Under the pieces are notes generated by a model. That model did not search any database, had not been told where the DNA came from, and worked only from the letters and a program-made list of their open reading frames with translations. Source: a virus. Taken from it: a stretch of DNA of 64,000 nt. The position numbers and the translations under genes were made by a program. Location: the IMG/VR virus record IMGVR_UViG_3300023184_000035, positions 62,001 to 126,000 of that record; one strand, given 5' to 3'. Shown here piece after piece: positions 55,231-64,000 of the stretch (position 1 is its first letter; every line of letters starts with the position of its first letter).

Positions 55231-56138
55231 CCGCAGGTGCAACGATTAAACTACGCAGAGATACTTCTGCAAACTGGGCGACAGCCAACACAGTGTTGGC
55301 CATGGCTGAACCTGGACTAGACACCACAGTCAACTCAATCAAATACGGTGACGGGACCACAGCCTGGAACAATTTACCATATTCTGGTATTGTGCCCACT
55401 GCTACAGGCAATCTAATCCCGGCAATTGGTAATACTTACTCTCTAGGCAATGTAACAAATCCCTGGGCTGGGTTGTACATCAGTGGAAATACCATCTATC
55501 TTGGCAATGTAGTTTTAGAAGCCACGGGCAACGCACTTGTAATAGACGGTAGTGTTGTGACCCCCGACGGCGGCAATGTTGTATACGACCAAATATCTGC
55601 CACGGGCAATATTACAGGTCCAAATATCAGTATCAGTGGCAATGTTACCGGCAACTATTTTTCGGGAAATGGCGCAGGATTAACCAGTATAACAGCCTCA
55701 AATGTTGGTGTATTAACTTCTCTCAGTGTAACGGGCAATATTGACACTGGCAATTTACTCACCGCTGGGCTGGTATCAGCGGCTGGCAATGTCACAGCCA
55801 ACTATTTTGTGGGCAATGGCAGTGCATTGACCAGTGTTATGGCCGATCGTGGAGCAGATCTCAACAACTGGGACAGCATGACCCAAATGGGTGTGTATAC
55901 GGTAAATAGAGCTAGTTGGTCAGGTACAGTGGGAACACCGTTGGACAGTCAGGTTTACGTGGGATTGGTAGAAGTAATGAATAGTACAGGAACTGCGTTG
56001 TCGCAGGTATTTTACCCAGGAACAGTGGAATCAGGTAATGTCAAGATACAGTGGAATCGTACGTACTGGTCAGGAACATGGAGTTCATGGCTCAAAATAG
56101 TCAATGATGATCAAGTGGTGGTGGGTGGTGCGTATTAA
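55227..56138 (+). CDS. Tail-fibre protein with Mtd-N and pyocin-knob-like domains, 303 aa
   Basis: IKLRRDTSANWATANTVLAM, IKYGDGTTAWNNLPY matches the N-terminal intertwined domain of the Bordetella phage major tropism determinant (Mtd). Middle part has G-N-I-T-G-x-N repeats. The C-terminal ALSQVFYPGTVESGNVKIQW, with WSGTWSSWLKIVN, resembles the pyocin-knob domain. Receptor-binding fibre inferred. Confidence 0.83.
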   Translation: MTAGATIKLRRDTSANWATANTVLAMAEPGLDTTVNSIKYGDGTTAWNNLPYSGIVPTATGNLIPAIGNTYSLGNVTNPWAGLYISGNTIYLGNVVLEATGNALVIDGSVVTPDGGNVVYDQISATGNITGPNISISGNVTGNYFSGNGAGLTSITASNVGVLTSLSVTGNIDTGNLLTAGLVSAAGNVTANYFVGNGSALTSVMADRGADLNNWDSMTQMGVYTVNRASWSGTVGTPLDSQVYVGLVEVMNSTGTALSQVFYPGTVESGNVKIQWNRTYWSGTWSSWLKIVNDDQVVVGGAY

Positions 56139-56157
56139 GTTATAGGAAAAAGAAGAA

Positions 56158-58806
56158 ATGTCAAATACAATTTTATTAAAAAAATCAAGTACAGCCAACA
56201 GCGTACCATTAGCAGCTAATCTTGCATTGGGTGAAGTTGCCCTTAACTACACTGATGGTAATTTGTTCTACAAAGACGGCGGCGGCACAGTCAATCTCCT
56301 GGTCAGCAACAAATTTGTATCTGTTACAGGCAACATCACTGGTGGTAATTTGGTCACGTCAGGTGTGGCCAATGTGGGCAGTTTGAGCACTGCTGGCAAC
56401 ATCACAGGTGGCAACGTCAACGGTGGGGCAAATGTTTTTGCTACCACACATACAGGTACCACAGTTTCAGTAACAGGCAACATTACTGGTGGCAATTTAA
56501 TCACATCAGCAGCCATTAGTGCCGCTTCAGTCAGTGCAAGTGCAAATATCACCGGTGGCAACTTGAATGCTGCTGGATTGAGTTTGTCAAGCAACGTGGT
56601 CAGCGCATTAAACTTGAGTTCAAGCCTGACGGCGGCCACTACAATTTCAGCTGTGGGCAACATCACTGGTGGCAATTTGAATGCCGCTGGCCTGAGTTTA
56701 TCAAGCAATGTGATCAGTGCATTGAATGTTACTGCCAACATTGCTGGTGGCAACATCACAACACCTGGATTGATCAGTGCCACTGGTGACATCTCTGGCG
56801 CAAATATTACCACAGCAGGCCCCAATGCCACAATTGGTTCTTCAACAGCCAATGCCACTTACAACATTGGTACAGGTGCAACCACCACAGGTCTGCTGAA
56901 AAACATCAACATTGGCACCGGTGGTCTTGCCAACTCTACCACCACTGTTGCTGTTGGTCCCACACTGGGCAATGCCACTGTAACAACTTCTGCCAACACC
57001 ACAGTGGCCATTGCCAACACTTCTGGTTTGGCACTGAGTGTGGCTGGTAATGTAACTGCCAATTACTTTATCGGTAATGGGTCACAGTTAACCGGACTAA
57101 CGCCCAACAAGATTTTTAACGGTACCAGTGAAGCCAACATTGGAACTTCAAGTGGTAATGCCAATATTTCAATTGGTGGCACAAGCAATGTGGCTGTGTT
57201 TACCACGGCAGGGTTGAATGTCACCGGCATTGTTAGTGCATCGGGTAACATCACTGGCGGTAACCTAAATGCCAGTGGCTTGAGCCTAAGCGGCAATGTG
57301 GTGTCACCACTCAACGCCTCATCAAGTATTGCAGCCGGCACCACTGTTAGTGCTGTGGGTAACATCACTGGTGGCAACATCATTACAGGTGCAGCCGTAA
57401 GTGCTGCCTCAGTCAGCGCCAGTGGCAATGTCACTGGTGGTAATTTGGTCACAGCGGCTGCTGTAAGTGCTGCCTCAGTCAGTGCTTCGGGCAACATCAC
57501 TGGCGGTAACCTAAATGCTGCTGGACTGAGCCTGAGTTCAAACGTAGTATCAGCACTGAATTTAAGTTCAAGTTTGACGGCTGCAACAACCATCAGTGCT
57601 GTGGGCAATATTACTGGTGGTAACTTAAATGCTACCGGATTGAGTCTCAGTGGTAATGTTGTTTCAGCAATCAATTCAACTTCTGCTATCACAACCACTG
57701 CCAACATCACTGGTGGCAACATTGTCACAGGTGCGGCGGTCAGTGCTGCTTCAGTCAGTGCCAGTGGCAACATCACTGGTGGCAATGTCAACACCAATGT
57801 GTTGTCAGGCACCGGGACCACAATCAAATCTTCAGGTGCATTGAATCTCAGTGCTACCGGAAACATTGTGGTCAACAGCCAATACATCAATGGTTTATTA
57901 GATCCTATACAAAATCAAGACGCAGCCACCAAAGGCTATGTTGACAGTGTGGCGCAAGGTCTTGATCCCAAAGCATCAGTGGTATACGCCACAGCCGCAG
58001 CCCTAAGTGCATACACTTACAACAATGGCTCATCAGGTGTTGGCGCAACCATTACAGCCAACAGCAACGGCGCACTCAGCATCGATGGATCAACTCCCAG
58101 TGCCGGCGAACGTGTGTTGGTTAAAAATGAAACATCAACCAACCAACCCTACAACGGTATCTATGTTGTAACACAGGTTGGTAGCGGTAGTTTGCCGTTT
58201 ATATTGACCAGATCAACTGACTTTGATACCGGCACAGAAGTTCCAAGTTCGTTTGTGTTTGTTGAATTTGGCAGTACCCAAGCCGACACTGGTTGGGTGT
58301 GTACCACAAATTCACCAGTCACCATTGGTACTACCAACATTGTATTCACACAGTTCTCTGGTGCAGGTACATATACTGCCAATACCGCAGCTGGCCTGGT
58401 ACTAAACGGTTCGGTATTTTCTGCAAAAACTGACAACACAACCACTGCATTTGACGGTTCAGGCAACATCATTGTCAAAGCCAGTGCGCAGTTGACCACA
58501 CCCAACATTGGTGCCGCTACTGGTACCAGCTTGAGCGTAACAGGCAACATCACCGGTGGTAACCTAAATGCCACTGGATTGAGTTTGAGTGGCAACGTTG
58601 TTAGTCCGATCAACACAACGTCTACAATCATTACCACTGCCAACATCACAGGTGGCAACATAATTTCTGTAGCAGCATTCAGCGGTGTTAGTGTCAGTGC
58701 CAGCGGCAACGTAACTGGCGCCAACATAAACGGTACCACTGGAGTTTATTCAAGTGGTGTACAGGTCTTAACTATCAATGATACTGTAGATGGTGGCACC
58801 TACTAA
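56158..58806 (+). CDS. Repeat-rich tail-fibre protein, 882 aa
   Basis: ILLKKSSTANSVPLAANLAL, GEVALNYTDGNLFYKD is a fibre N-terminal domain shared with 58825. More than 20 repeats of G-N-I-T-G-G-N-[LI] and S-A-A-S-V-S-A-S follow. A segment near 56554-56685 recurs near 57502-57633 with identical amino acids but different codons. The C-terminal 300 residues include VKNETSTNQPYNGIYVVTQV, a fibre domain also in other phages. Beta-helix expected. Confidence 0.88.
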   Translation: MSNTILLKKSSTANSVPLAANLALGEVALNYTDGNLFYKDGGGTVNLLVSNKFVSVTGNITGGNLVTSGVANVGSLSTAGNITGGNVNGGANVFATTHTGTTVSVTGNITGGNLITSAAISAASVSASANITGGNLNAAGLSLSSNVVSALNLSSSLTAATTISAVGNITGGNLNAAGLSLSSNVISALNVTANIAGGNITTPGLISATGDISGANITTAGPNATIGSSTANATYNIGTGATTTGLLKNINIGTGGLANSTTTVAVGPTLGNATVTTSANTTVAIANTSGLALSVAGNVTANYFIGNGSQLTGLTPNKIFNGTSEANIGTSSGNANISIGGTSNVAVFTTAGLNVTGIVSASGNITGGNLNASGLSLSGNVVSPLNASSSIAAGTTVSAVGNITGGNIITGAAVSAASVSASGNVTGGNLVTAAAVSAASVSASGNITGGNLNAAGLSLSSNVVSALNLSSSLTAATTISAVGNITGGNLNATGLSLSGNVVSAINSTSAITTTANITGGNIVTGAAVSAASVSASGNITGGNVNTNVLSGTGTTIKSSGALNLSATGNIVVNSQYINGLLDPIQNQDAATKGYVDSVAQGLDPKASVVYATAAALSAYTYNNGSSGVGATITANSNGALSIDGSTPSAGERVLVKNETSTNQPYNGIYVVTQVGSGSLPFILTRSTDFDTGTEVPSSFVFVEFGSTQADTGWVCTTNSPVTIGTTNIVFTQFSGAGTYTANTAAGLVLNGSVFSAKTDNTTTAFDGSGNIIVKASAQLTTPNIGAATGTSLSVTGNITGGNLNATGLSLSGNVVSPINTTSTIITTANITGGNIISVAAFSGVSVSASGNVTGANINGTTGVYSSGVQVLTINDTVDGGTY

Positions 58807-58824
58807 AATAAGTAGTAGAGCACC

Positions 58825-60687
58825 ATGACAAACACAGTATTAATCAAACGTTCTGGCACAGCCAATTCAGTCCCGCTTGCAGGCAATCTGCAAGCGGGCG
58901 AGCTGGCCATCAACTATGCTGACGGCAATTTGTTCTTCAAGAACAGCGCAAACGTAGTAACTTTGATTGCCAGCACTCAATTTGTTTCAGTAGCTGGCAA
59001 CGTAACCGGCGGCAACATCACCACTGGCGGATTATTAACTGCCACAAATCAAATGGTGATTGTGGCGCCCAGCCCCACATCAGAAGGCGGTCAAATTGTT
59101 CTGGCCTGGGCCAACATATCAGGCATCACTGGACAGGCCAATTCAACTTGGAATTTGGATGTAGATTCCAGCAACAACTTCAGAGTATTCTCTCAAAATG
59201 CCACAGGCGTGGCAAATGTTGTTTTGAGTTTGAATTCTGCAAGTCAGGTGGCCAGTTTTGGGGGTAATGTCAGCGGTTCATATTTCATTGGTAACGGTTC
59301 AGCTCTTACTGGTATCACGGCCACAGCAGGTGCTGCCATCACCAACGGCACATCAAATGTCACAGTGGCCGCCAACAGCAATGTCACAGTAGGTGTAACT
59401 GGCACCACCGTTGCTACGTTTGCATCAACAGGTGAATACGTCACAGGATTGATCAGTGCTACTGGCAACGTGACCGGCAACTACATCTTGGGCAATGGTG
59501 CGTTGTTGACTGGTGTTATCACAAGTGTGGCCAACATCAATTTAGGAACCAGCAACGTCACTGTAGTAAGTTCAGGTGGCAATGTCACAGTAGGGGTGGG
59601 TGGCACTGGCAATGTGGCAGTGTTTGCTACTACTGGTGAATACGTCACAGGATTGATCAGCGCAAGCGGTAATATAACTGGTGGTAATCTAAATGCTGTG
59701 GGTTTGAGCCTAAGTTCAAACGTTGTATCTGCACTAGTGTCAGCAGCCAACATCACCACAACTGCCAATATCTCTGGTGGTTTTATACTGGGCAATGGGT
59801 CACAGTTGACTGGAATTGCCACCGGGAGCAGCACCAAAATATCCAACGGTACCAGCGAAGCCAACATTGGTACCAGTGCCGGCAATGCCAACATCACCAT
59901 TGGCGGTGTGTCAAATGTGGCAGTGTTTACCACCACAGGACTGAACATAACCGGCAACATCAGCGCATCAGGCAACATATCTTCGGGCCTGTTCTTTGGT
60001 GGCGGCAACATGGGCCTGGACACCGAAGCAGTCACACAGACGTTTAACTTTGGCAATCTCACTGCTGGGGTAGACACAATCTATGCCTTGAATGTGGTAA
60101 CTGCGCCAACTGACGCTGTGAACGGTGTCAACATCATTGACTACAGTATTGCCAATACCAAATTGGCCAACAGCATAGTGTTGACCACTCCCAACATTGG
60201 TGCTGCAACCGGCACCGGCCTAACTGTCACTGGCAATGTCAATGCTGCTGGTCTCACAGGCACCACAGCATCAGTCACAGGCACAGTATTTGCTGATAGA
60301 ATCACCACAGTGAGCGTCCCGCAGGTGCTGAATGACATCAGCAATCAATGTGATGGGGCAAAAATGATATTTCCTTTACAGGTTGATCAAAGCAACATCA
60401 CCTCAGCCAACATCACAGACAGCAAAAATCTGCAGGTGGCAGTGAGTGGCTTAGTGCTGTCGCCCTGGGTCAATACCCAAACCTGGCCCTGGTTCCAGAC
60501 TTTTGCTGGATTTCCTTTGCGCAGTCCTGGATATCGTGTGACTGCAGACGCAACTTCAGCAAACGTGACATTTTACCGATCTCCAGCACAAGGATCACAG
60601 GTAGTTCTCACCATCATAAATAATTCATCTACTGCACAATTAAGGAAATATCCATATAGTGCTACCACCATAGCACTGGGAGATTGA
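58825..60687 (+). CDS. Repeat-rich tail-fibre protein, 620 aa
   Basis: ATG at 58825. VLIKRSGTANSVPLAGNLQA, GELAINYADGNLFFKNSAN is paralogous to the start of the preceding fibre. Repeats of V-T-V-G-V-x-G-T and G-N-[IV]-T-G-x-Y follow. C-terminal 150 residues (LNDISNQCDGAKMIFPLQVD) resemble a domain found in T4-like cyanophage fibres. Adhesin role inferred. Confidence 0.87.
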   Translation: MTNTVLIKRSGTANSVPLAGNLQAGELAINYADGNLFFKNSANVVTLIASTQFVSVAGNVTGGNITTGGLLTATNQMVIVAPSPTSEGGQIVLAWANISGITGQANSTWNLDVDSSNNFRVFSQNATGVANVVLSLNSASQVASFGGNVSGSYFIGNGSALTGITATAGAAITNGTSNVTVAANSNVTVGVTGTTVATFASTGEYVTGLISATGNVTGNYILGNGALLTGVITSVANINLGTSNVTVVSSGGNVTVGVGGTGNVAVFATTGEYVTGLISASGNITGGNLNAVGLSLSSNVVSALVSAANITTTANISGGFILGNGSQLTGIATGSSTKISNGTSEANIGTSAGNANITIGGVSNVAVFTTTGLNITGNISASGNISSGLFFGGGNMGLDTEAVTQTFNFGNLTAGVDTIYALNVVTAPTDAVNGVNIIDYSIANTKLANSIVLTTPNIGAATGTGLTVTGNVNAAGLTGTTASVTGTVFADRITTVSVPQVLNDISNQCDGAKMIFPLQVDQSNITSANITDSKNLQVAVSGLVLSPWVNTQTWPWFQTFAGFPLRSPGYRVTADATSANVTFYRSPAQGSQVVLTIINNSSTAQLRKYPYSATTIALGD

Positions 60688-60694
60688 GGAAACT

Positions 60695-63600
60695 ATGTCA
60701 AAACACGTTATTATCGAAAGTTACGGATTAAACCCAGCCACTAAAACGGTCACAGTCACCGGCAAAAACATCCGCAAAGAACAACTGCTGTTGATCACCA
60801 ACGTAACTGCCAATGCCAGTTATCAAGGCACAGTGATCTACAATTTCTCAGATCCCAATCTTGGTGCCACATCATACACCACCAGTGTCAGTACCGACAC
60901 TGGCCTAGAAACCACAACCGTTGTGTTGAGTTACAACACAGCGTCAATGTTGAGCACAGACAAACTGGCCATCATGACCGAGGAAAGTTATCAGGAAATC
61001 ATGCCGGATGAAACCCTGCGCGATCCCGTGGACAAACTGCGTGTGAGCACACCACAGGCCTTGATTGACACTGACTTTGAATACGGTTTACAGCCCACCA
61101 AATGGGAACAGCTGAACCTGTTGAACAATCGTCCCACAGGGTTTTATGATGTTACCTCACCTGCCACAATTTCCAACGTGGCTGCGTCAGGCAACACTGT
61201 CACCGTCACAGGCAGCATTGCTACTTTTACCGCCACCATTGCCACCAACACCCTGACTGTGACTGCTTTGAGCTCAGGCCTAATAGGCAACGGCATGGTC
61301 ATCACCGGTGCAGGTGTCACTGGCAACTCTGTAGTCACCGCTTTAACTGGCAATTCGTCAGGCGGCATTGGCACATACACCTTGAGTCAAAGCAGCACTG
61401 TAATCAGTCCAGTCACAATGACAGCTACACCGGCCACAGGCACACCGGTGTTTGTGCAAGGCACCCTTGACACCAACTACGCAGACGGTTGGTGGACTGT
61501 GCAGACCAGTTCGGGCACTGCATTCACCTATCAAACCTTGGTCAATCCTGCTGCTGCCTTGTATGATTCACAGAAAACTTATGTGTTCCCTGGTGCTTGG
61601 TTCACCGGTGCTGTGTATCCCATGGCTGCTGGCAACATTTCCAACGTGGGCAATGTGCTCACCATTACCACAACTTACAATCATGGTCTACGTGTGGGTG
61701 ACGGCGTGGCCATTGCCAACGTCACTGCATCGGCCAATGCGCCCAACGGACCATTCACTGTGGTGGCAACTCCCACCACAAACACATTCACAGTGAACAC
61801 AGCCAACACTCCTGGCACCAGCATCACTGCCACAGCCAACAACAGCATTTTCCCAAGACCCCTGGGCTACACACAACAACGTGCGTTTGACGGTGGTGTG
61901 CAGTTCACAAACTTGGTGCCATATCATGGTTATCAAGTGATTCGCCAAACTCGACGATACTTCCGTTATCAGTCTGGCAAAGGTATTCAGTTCTCAACAG
62001 GCAGTATTTTAAAACCTGCCTTGTCCCTGACCACAATGACCAGTTCAGGCACCACTGTCACAGTATCTTGCCAACAACCACACGGCTTGTTGCCCGGAGC
62101 AGGTATCAAGGTTGTGGGTGCTGCACAGACCGCCTACAACGGCACAGGCACAGCAGGTGGCAGCACTTACACAGTGGTCACAGTGCCCACACCCAGTAGT
62201 TTCACATACACTGCTGACTCAACTCCTTCGGCCAGTCCAGCCACATCCTCATCAGCAGGCAACACAGGTATTATTGTGAGTCCCACGGCCTGGTATGGCA
62301 GCAGCAACAGACTGGGCATGTTTGACAGCCAAAACGGTTTTTACTTTGAATTTGACGGACAAACCCTGTATGCTGTGAGACGCAGCAGTACCACTCAGTT
62401 GTCAGGCCTGGTCACTGCCACCAATGGTTCAGATTCCATCACTGGCAGCAACACCAAATTCAGCACACAGCTCACTTCGGGTGATTTCGTTGTTATTCGT
62501 GGACAAAGTTACATTGTCAACGCCATCATTAGTGACACATCAATGACTATAAGTCCTGAGTATCGTGGTGCCACCACAGTGGCCAACAGCACTCAGATCA
62601 GCAAGACCATCAACACTAGAACTGCGCAGAGCAGTTTCAACATTGACAAAGTGGATGGCACAGGTGCCAGTTTGTTCAATCTGGACTTGACCAAGATGCA
62701 GATGTTCTACGCTGACTATTCTTGGTACGGTGCTGGTGCCATCAGATACGGATTTAAAAACAACCGCGGTGAAGTCATATACTGCCATCGCATGCCCAAC
62801 AACAACTTGAACACCGAAGCATTCATGCGTTCAGGTAACTTGCCGTCGCGCTATGAGACCAATACCTTGCCAATATACACAGCGTTGACTGCTTCTGTGA
62901 GCAGTGCGCTGACCACAGGTGCCACAATCAGCGTGGCAGATGCCAGCACATTTCCCTTGGCTGGCAACATACGCATAGTTGAAAGCAAAGCCACAGGTGG
63001 CAATGTGGAAATCATCAACTATTCCACACGAAGCAACACTGTGTTGACTATTGGTTCAGCAGGCACAGCAGGACGTGCGGTGACTGGCGGCGCAACAACA
63101 GCACAGACATTCACTTATTCAGCCACATCACCCACAGCGGTAGAATTGTACAGTCCGCAAACTGCCAGCACAATCAGTCACTGGGGATCATCAGTCATCA
63201 TGGACGGACGCTACGACGATGACCGATCATTTGTGTTCTCGGTGGGTTCTTTGGCTCCTGTTGCCAACGTGGCACAGAACGTGCGACAGCCTATCATGAG
63301 TGTTAGATTGGCACCCAGTGTGGACAACGGCCTAACTGGTCTGATTGGTGTGCGTGAGATTTTGAATCGCATGCAGTTGACACCGCGTGGTATTGACTGT
63401 TACACTTCAGGCACTGCTTACCGCATTGACTTGTTGTTGAATGCTAGACTCAGCGGGGGCACCTGGACCAGCGTGGGCGGATCCAGCTTGGCACAGTACA
63501 TATTCCACACTGCTGGACAAACAGCCGCAGCCGGTGAGGTTATCTACTCATTCTTTACCAACACAGGATCAGCCACCAGTCAAGACTTGGCCTTGGTGCG

Positions 63601-63772
63601 TGACATTGGCACCAGTATTTTGAGTGGTGGTAATACCACCACTGCCAGCGTGACTCAGGCCAATTTGTATCCAGATGGACCGGACGTGCTGACTGTTTGC
63701 GCTACCAATATCACTGCAACTGGCACCAATACCATCAACAGTCGTTTGAGTTGGACAGAAGCACAGGCATAA
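60695..63772 (+). CDS. Large virion structural protein, 1025 aa
   Basis: ATG at 60695 behind TTGAGGAAACT. MSKHVIIESYGLNPATKTVT, IMPDETLRDPVDKLRVSTPQ, then FEYGLQPTKWEQLNLLNNRP match a conserved T4-like cyanophage virion protein. Middle contains inserted Thr/Gly/Ser-rich beta modules (VTITGAGV-like, GHGLRVGD...). C-terminal part has FDGQTLYAVRRSS and IRYGFKNNRGEVIYCHRM. Probably a baseplate or fibre-tip component. Confidence 0.83.
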   Translation: MSKHVIIESYGLNPATKTVTVTGKNIRKEQLLLITNVTANASYQGTVIYNFSDPNLGATSYTTSVSTDTGLETTTVVLSYNTASMLSTDKLAIMTEESYQEIMPDETLRDPVDKLRVSTPQALIDTDFEYGLQPTKWEQLNLLNNRPTGFYDVTSPATISNVAASGNTVTVTGSIATFTATIATNTLTVTALSSGLIGNGMVITGAGVTGNSVVTALTGNSSGGIGTYTLSQSSTVISPVTMTATPATGTPVFVQGTLDTNYADGWWTVQTSSGTAFTYQTLVNPAAALYDSQKTYVFPGAWFTGAVYPMAAGNISNVGNVLTITTTYNHGLRVGDGVAIANVTASANAPNGPFTVVATPTTNTFTVNTANTPGTSITATANNSIFPRPLGYTQQRAFDGGVQFTNLVPYHGYQVIRQTRRYFRYQSGKGIQFSTGSILKPALSLTTMTSSGTTVTVSCQQPHGLLPGAGIKVVGAAQTAYNGTGTAGGSTYTVVTVPTPSSFTYTADSTPSASPATSSSAGNTGIIVSPTAWYGSSNRLGMFDSQNGFYFEFDGQTLYAVRRSSTTQLSGLVTATNGSDSITGSNTKFSTQLTSGDFVVIRGQSYIVNAIISDTSMTISPEYRGATTVANSTQISKTINTRTAQSSFNIDKVDGTGASLFNLDLTKMQMFYADYSWYGAGAIRYGFKNNRGEVIYCHRMPNNNLNTEAFMRSGNLPSRYETNTLPIYTALTASVSSALTTGATISVADASTFPLAGNIRIVESKATGGNVEIINYSTRSNTVLTIGSAGTAGRAVTGGATTAQTFTYSATSPTAVELYSPQTASTISHWGSSVIMDGRYDDDRSFVFSVGSLAPVANVAQNVRQPIMSVRLAPSVDNGLTGLIGVREILNRMQLTPRGIDCYTSGTAYRIDLLLNARLSGGTWTSVGGSSLAQYIFHTAGQTAAAGEVIYSFFTNTGSATSQDLALVRDIGTSILSGGNTTTASVTQANLYPDGPDVLTVCATNITATGTNTINSRLSWTEAQA

Positions 63773-63799
63773 CCGGCATAACAAGGATAACAATAAAAA

Positions 63800-64000
63800 A
63801 TGTCAACACAAGTACAATTTAGACGTGGCACCGCAGCAGAAAACAATGCTTTTACCGGAGCATTGGCCGAAGTCACGGTCAACACCACTGACAATACCTT
63901 GCGTGTGCATGATGGCGTCACTGTTGGTGGATTCACCATGGTTGGACTTGCTGCCACACAAACGTTGACCAACAAAACTCTGACCAGTGCTGTGCTGACC
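63800..64000 (+). CDS. Partial CDS, Mtd-N-like tail-fibre start
   Basis: ATG at 63800 preceded by AAGGATAACAATAAAA. VQFRRGTAAENNAFTGALAE, VTVNTTDNTLRVHDGVTVGG is another Mtd-type N-terminal domain, followed by L-T-N-K-T-L-T, a typical fibre repeat. Runs off the window end. Confidence 0.8.
   Translation, partial: MSTQVQFRRGTAAENNAFTGALAEVTVNTTDNTLRVHDGVTVGGFTMVGLAATQTLTNKTLTSAVLT

Noticed and set aside
57063-57890. Long minus-strand open frames through the tail-fibre repeats (also near 39398-40135 and 59481-60077)
   Set aside because: They mirror the repeat bias of the fibre genes (Leu-Pro-Pro-Val-Met-Leu patterns), have no ribosome sites and are shadows.
56158-60687. CRISPR-like impression from many short repeats
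   Set aside because: The repeats are in-frame codons of fibre proteins with variable length and no conserved spacers; not a CRISPR array.

Overview
This window is a stretch of a large tailed double-stranded DNA phage of T4-like (myovirus) character, probably infecting a Gram-negative bacterium. The evidence is a DNA-polymerase clamp-loader subunit of the gp44 type, PhoH, a GroES/gp31-like co-chaperonin, a long run of repeat-rich tail-fibre and virion genes, very dense gene packing (most genes overlap by 1-4 bases as ATGA or TGATG), and dozens of tiny unassigned proteins. The host is inferred to be Gram-negative because the phage encodes several lipoproteins with a lipobox and a periplasmic-type penicillin-binding peptidase, and because most early genes carry sigma70-type promoters. 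No tRNA gene, integrase, CRISPR array or insertion sequence was seen.

Layout. Positions 1-2082: small genes followed by a cluster of four exported proteins, three of them lipoproteins. 2133-4945: two ClpP-family serine proteases flanking one convergent 533-residue unknown. 4942-6872: a radical SAM enzyme and small genes. 6951-9356: small early genes behind closely similar promoters. 9525-14942: regulators, a cupin, a calcineurin-like phosphoesterase and a tightly overlapped run of small unknowns. 14950-18201: a secreted DD-peptidase (PBP7/S11 type), more small genes and a TylF-like methyltransferase. 18202-20585: a structured RNA leader followed by a ParB/DGQHR-like protein, a GIY-YIG-like (T5orf172-type) protein and an HNH-like protein. 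20591-25312: promoter-dense small genes. 25296-28010: a virion-type protein, a second radical SAM enzyme and NAD synthetase. 28011-28404: a gene-poor interval with strong self-complementarity. 28405-29288: SleB-like cell-wall hydrolase and a candidate holin. 29362-32740: small genes including a family ending in F-x-L-R-W. 32748-34792: translation initiation factor IF-1, an iron-type superoxide dismutase and an A-type iron-sulphur carrier. 34757-46725: two tail-fibre genes on the minus strand, then divergent plus-strand fibre and virion genes. 46771-51619: replication and chaperone genes, including a fragment resembling the DnaE polymerase, the co-chaperonin, the clamp loader and a third radical SAM enzyme. 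51582-53032: HAD nucleotidase and PhoH. 53074-64000: virion genes and a second tail-fibre block, running off the window end.

How it works together (inference). Early genes are served by an array of promoters of the form TTGACC-N17-TATAAT with a conserved spacer. Structural genes sit behind a short TAAATA element that resembles T4-type late promoters. Auxiliary genes point at host takeover: NAD synthesis, translation initiation, proteolysis, protein folding, iron-sulphur supply for three radical SAM enzymes, and superoxide removal. Lysis is served by two different wall enzymes plus membrane proteins.
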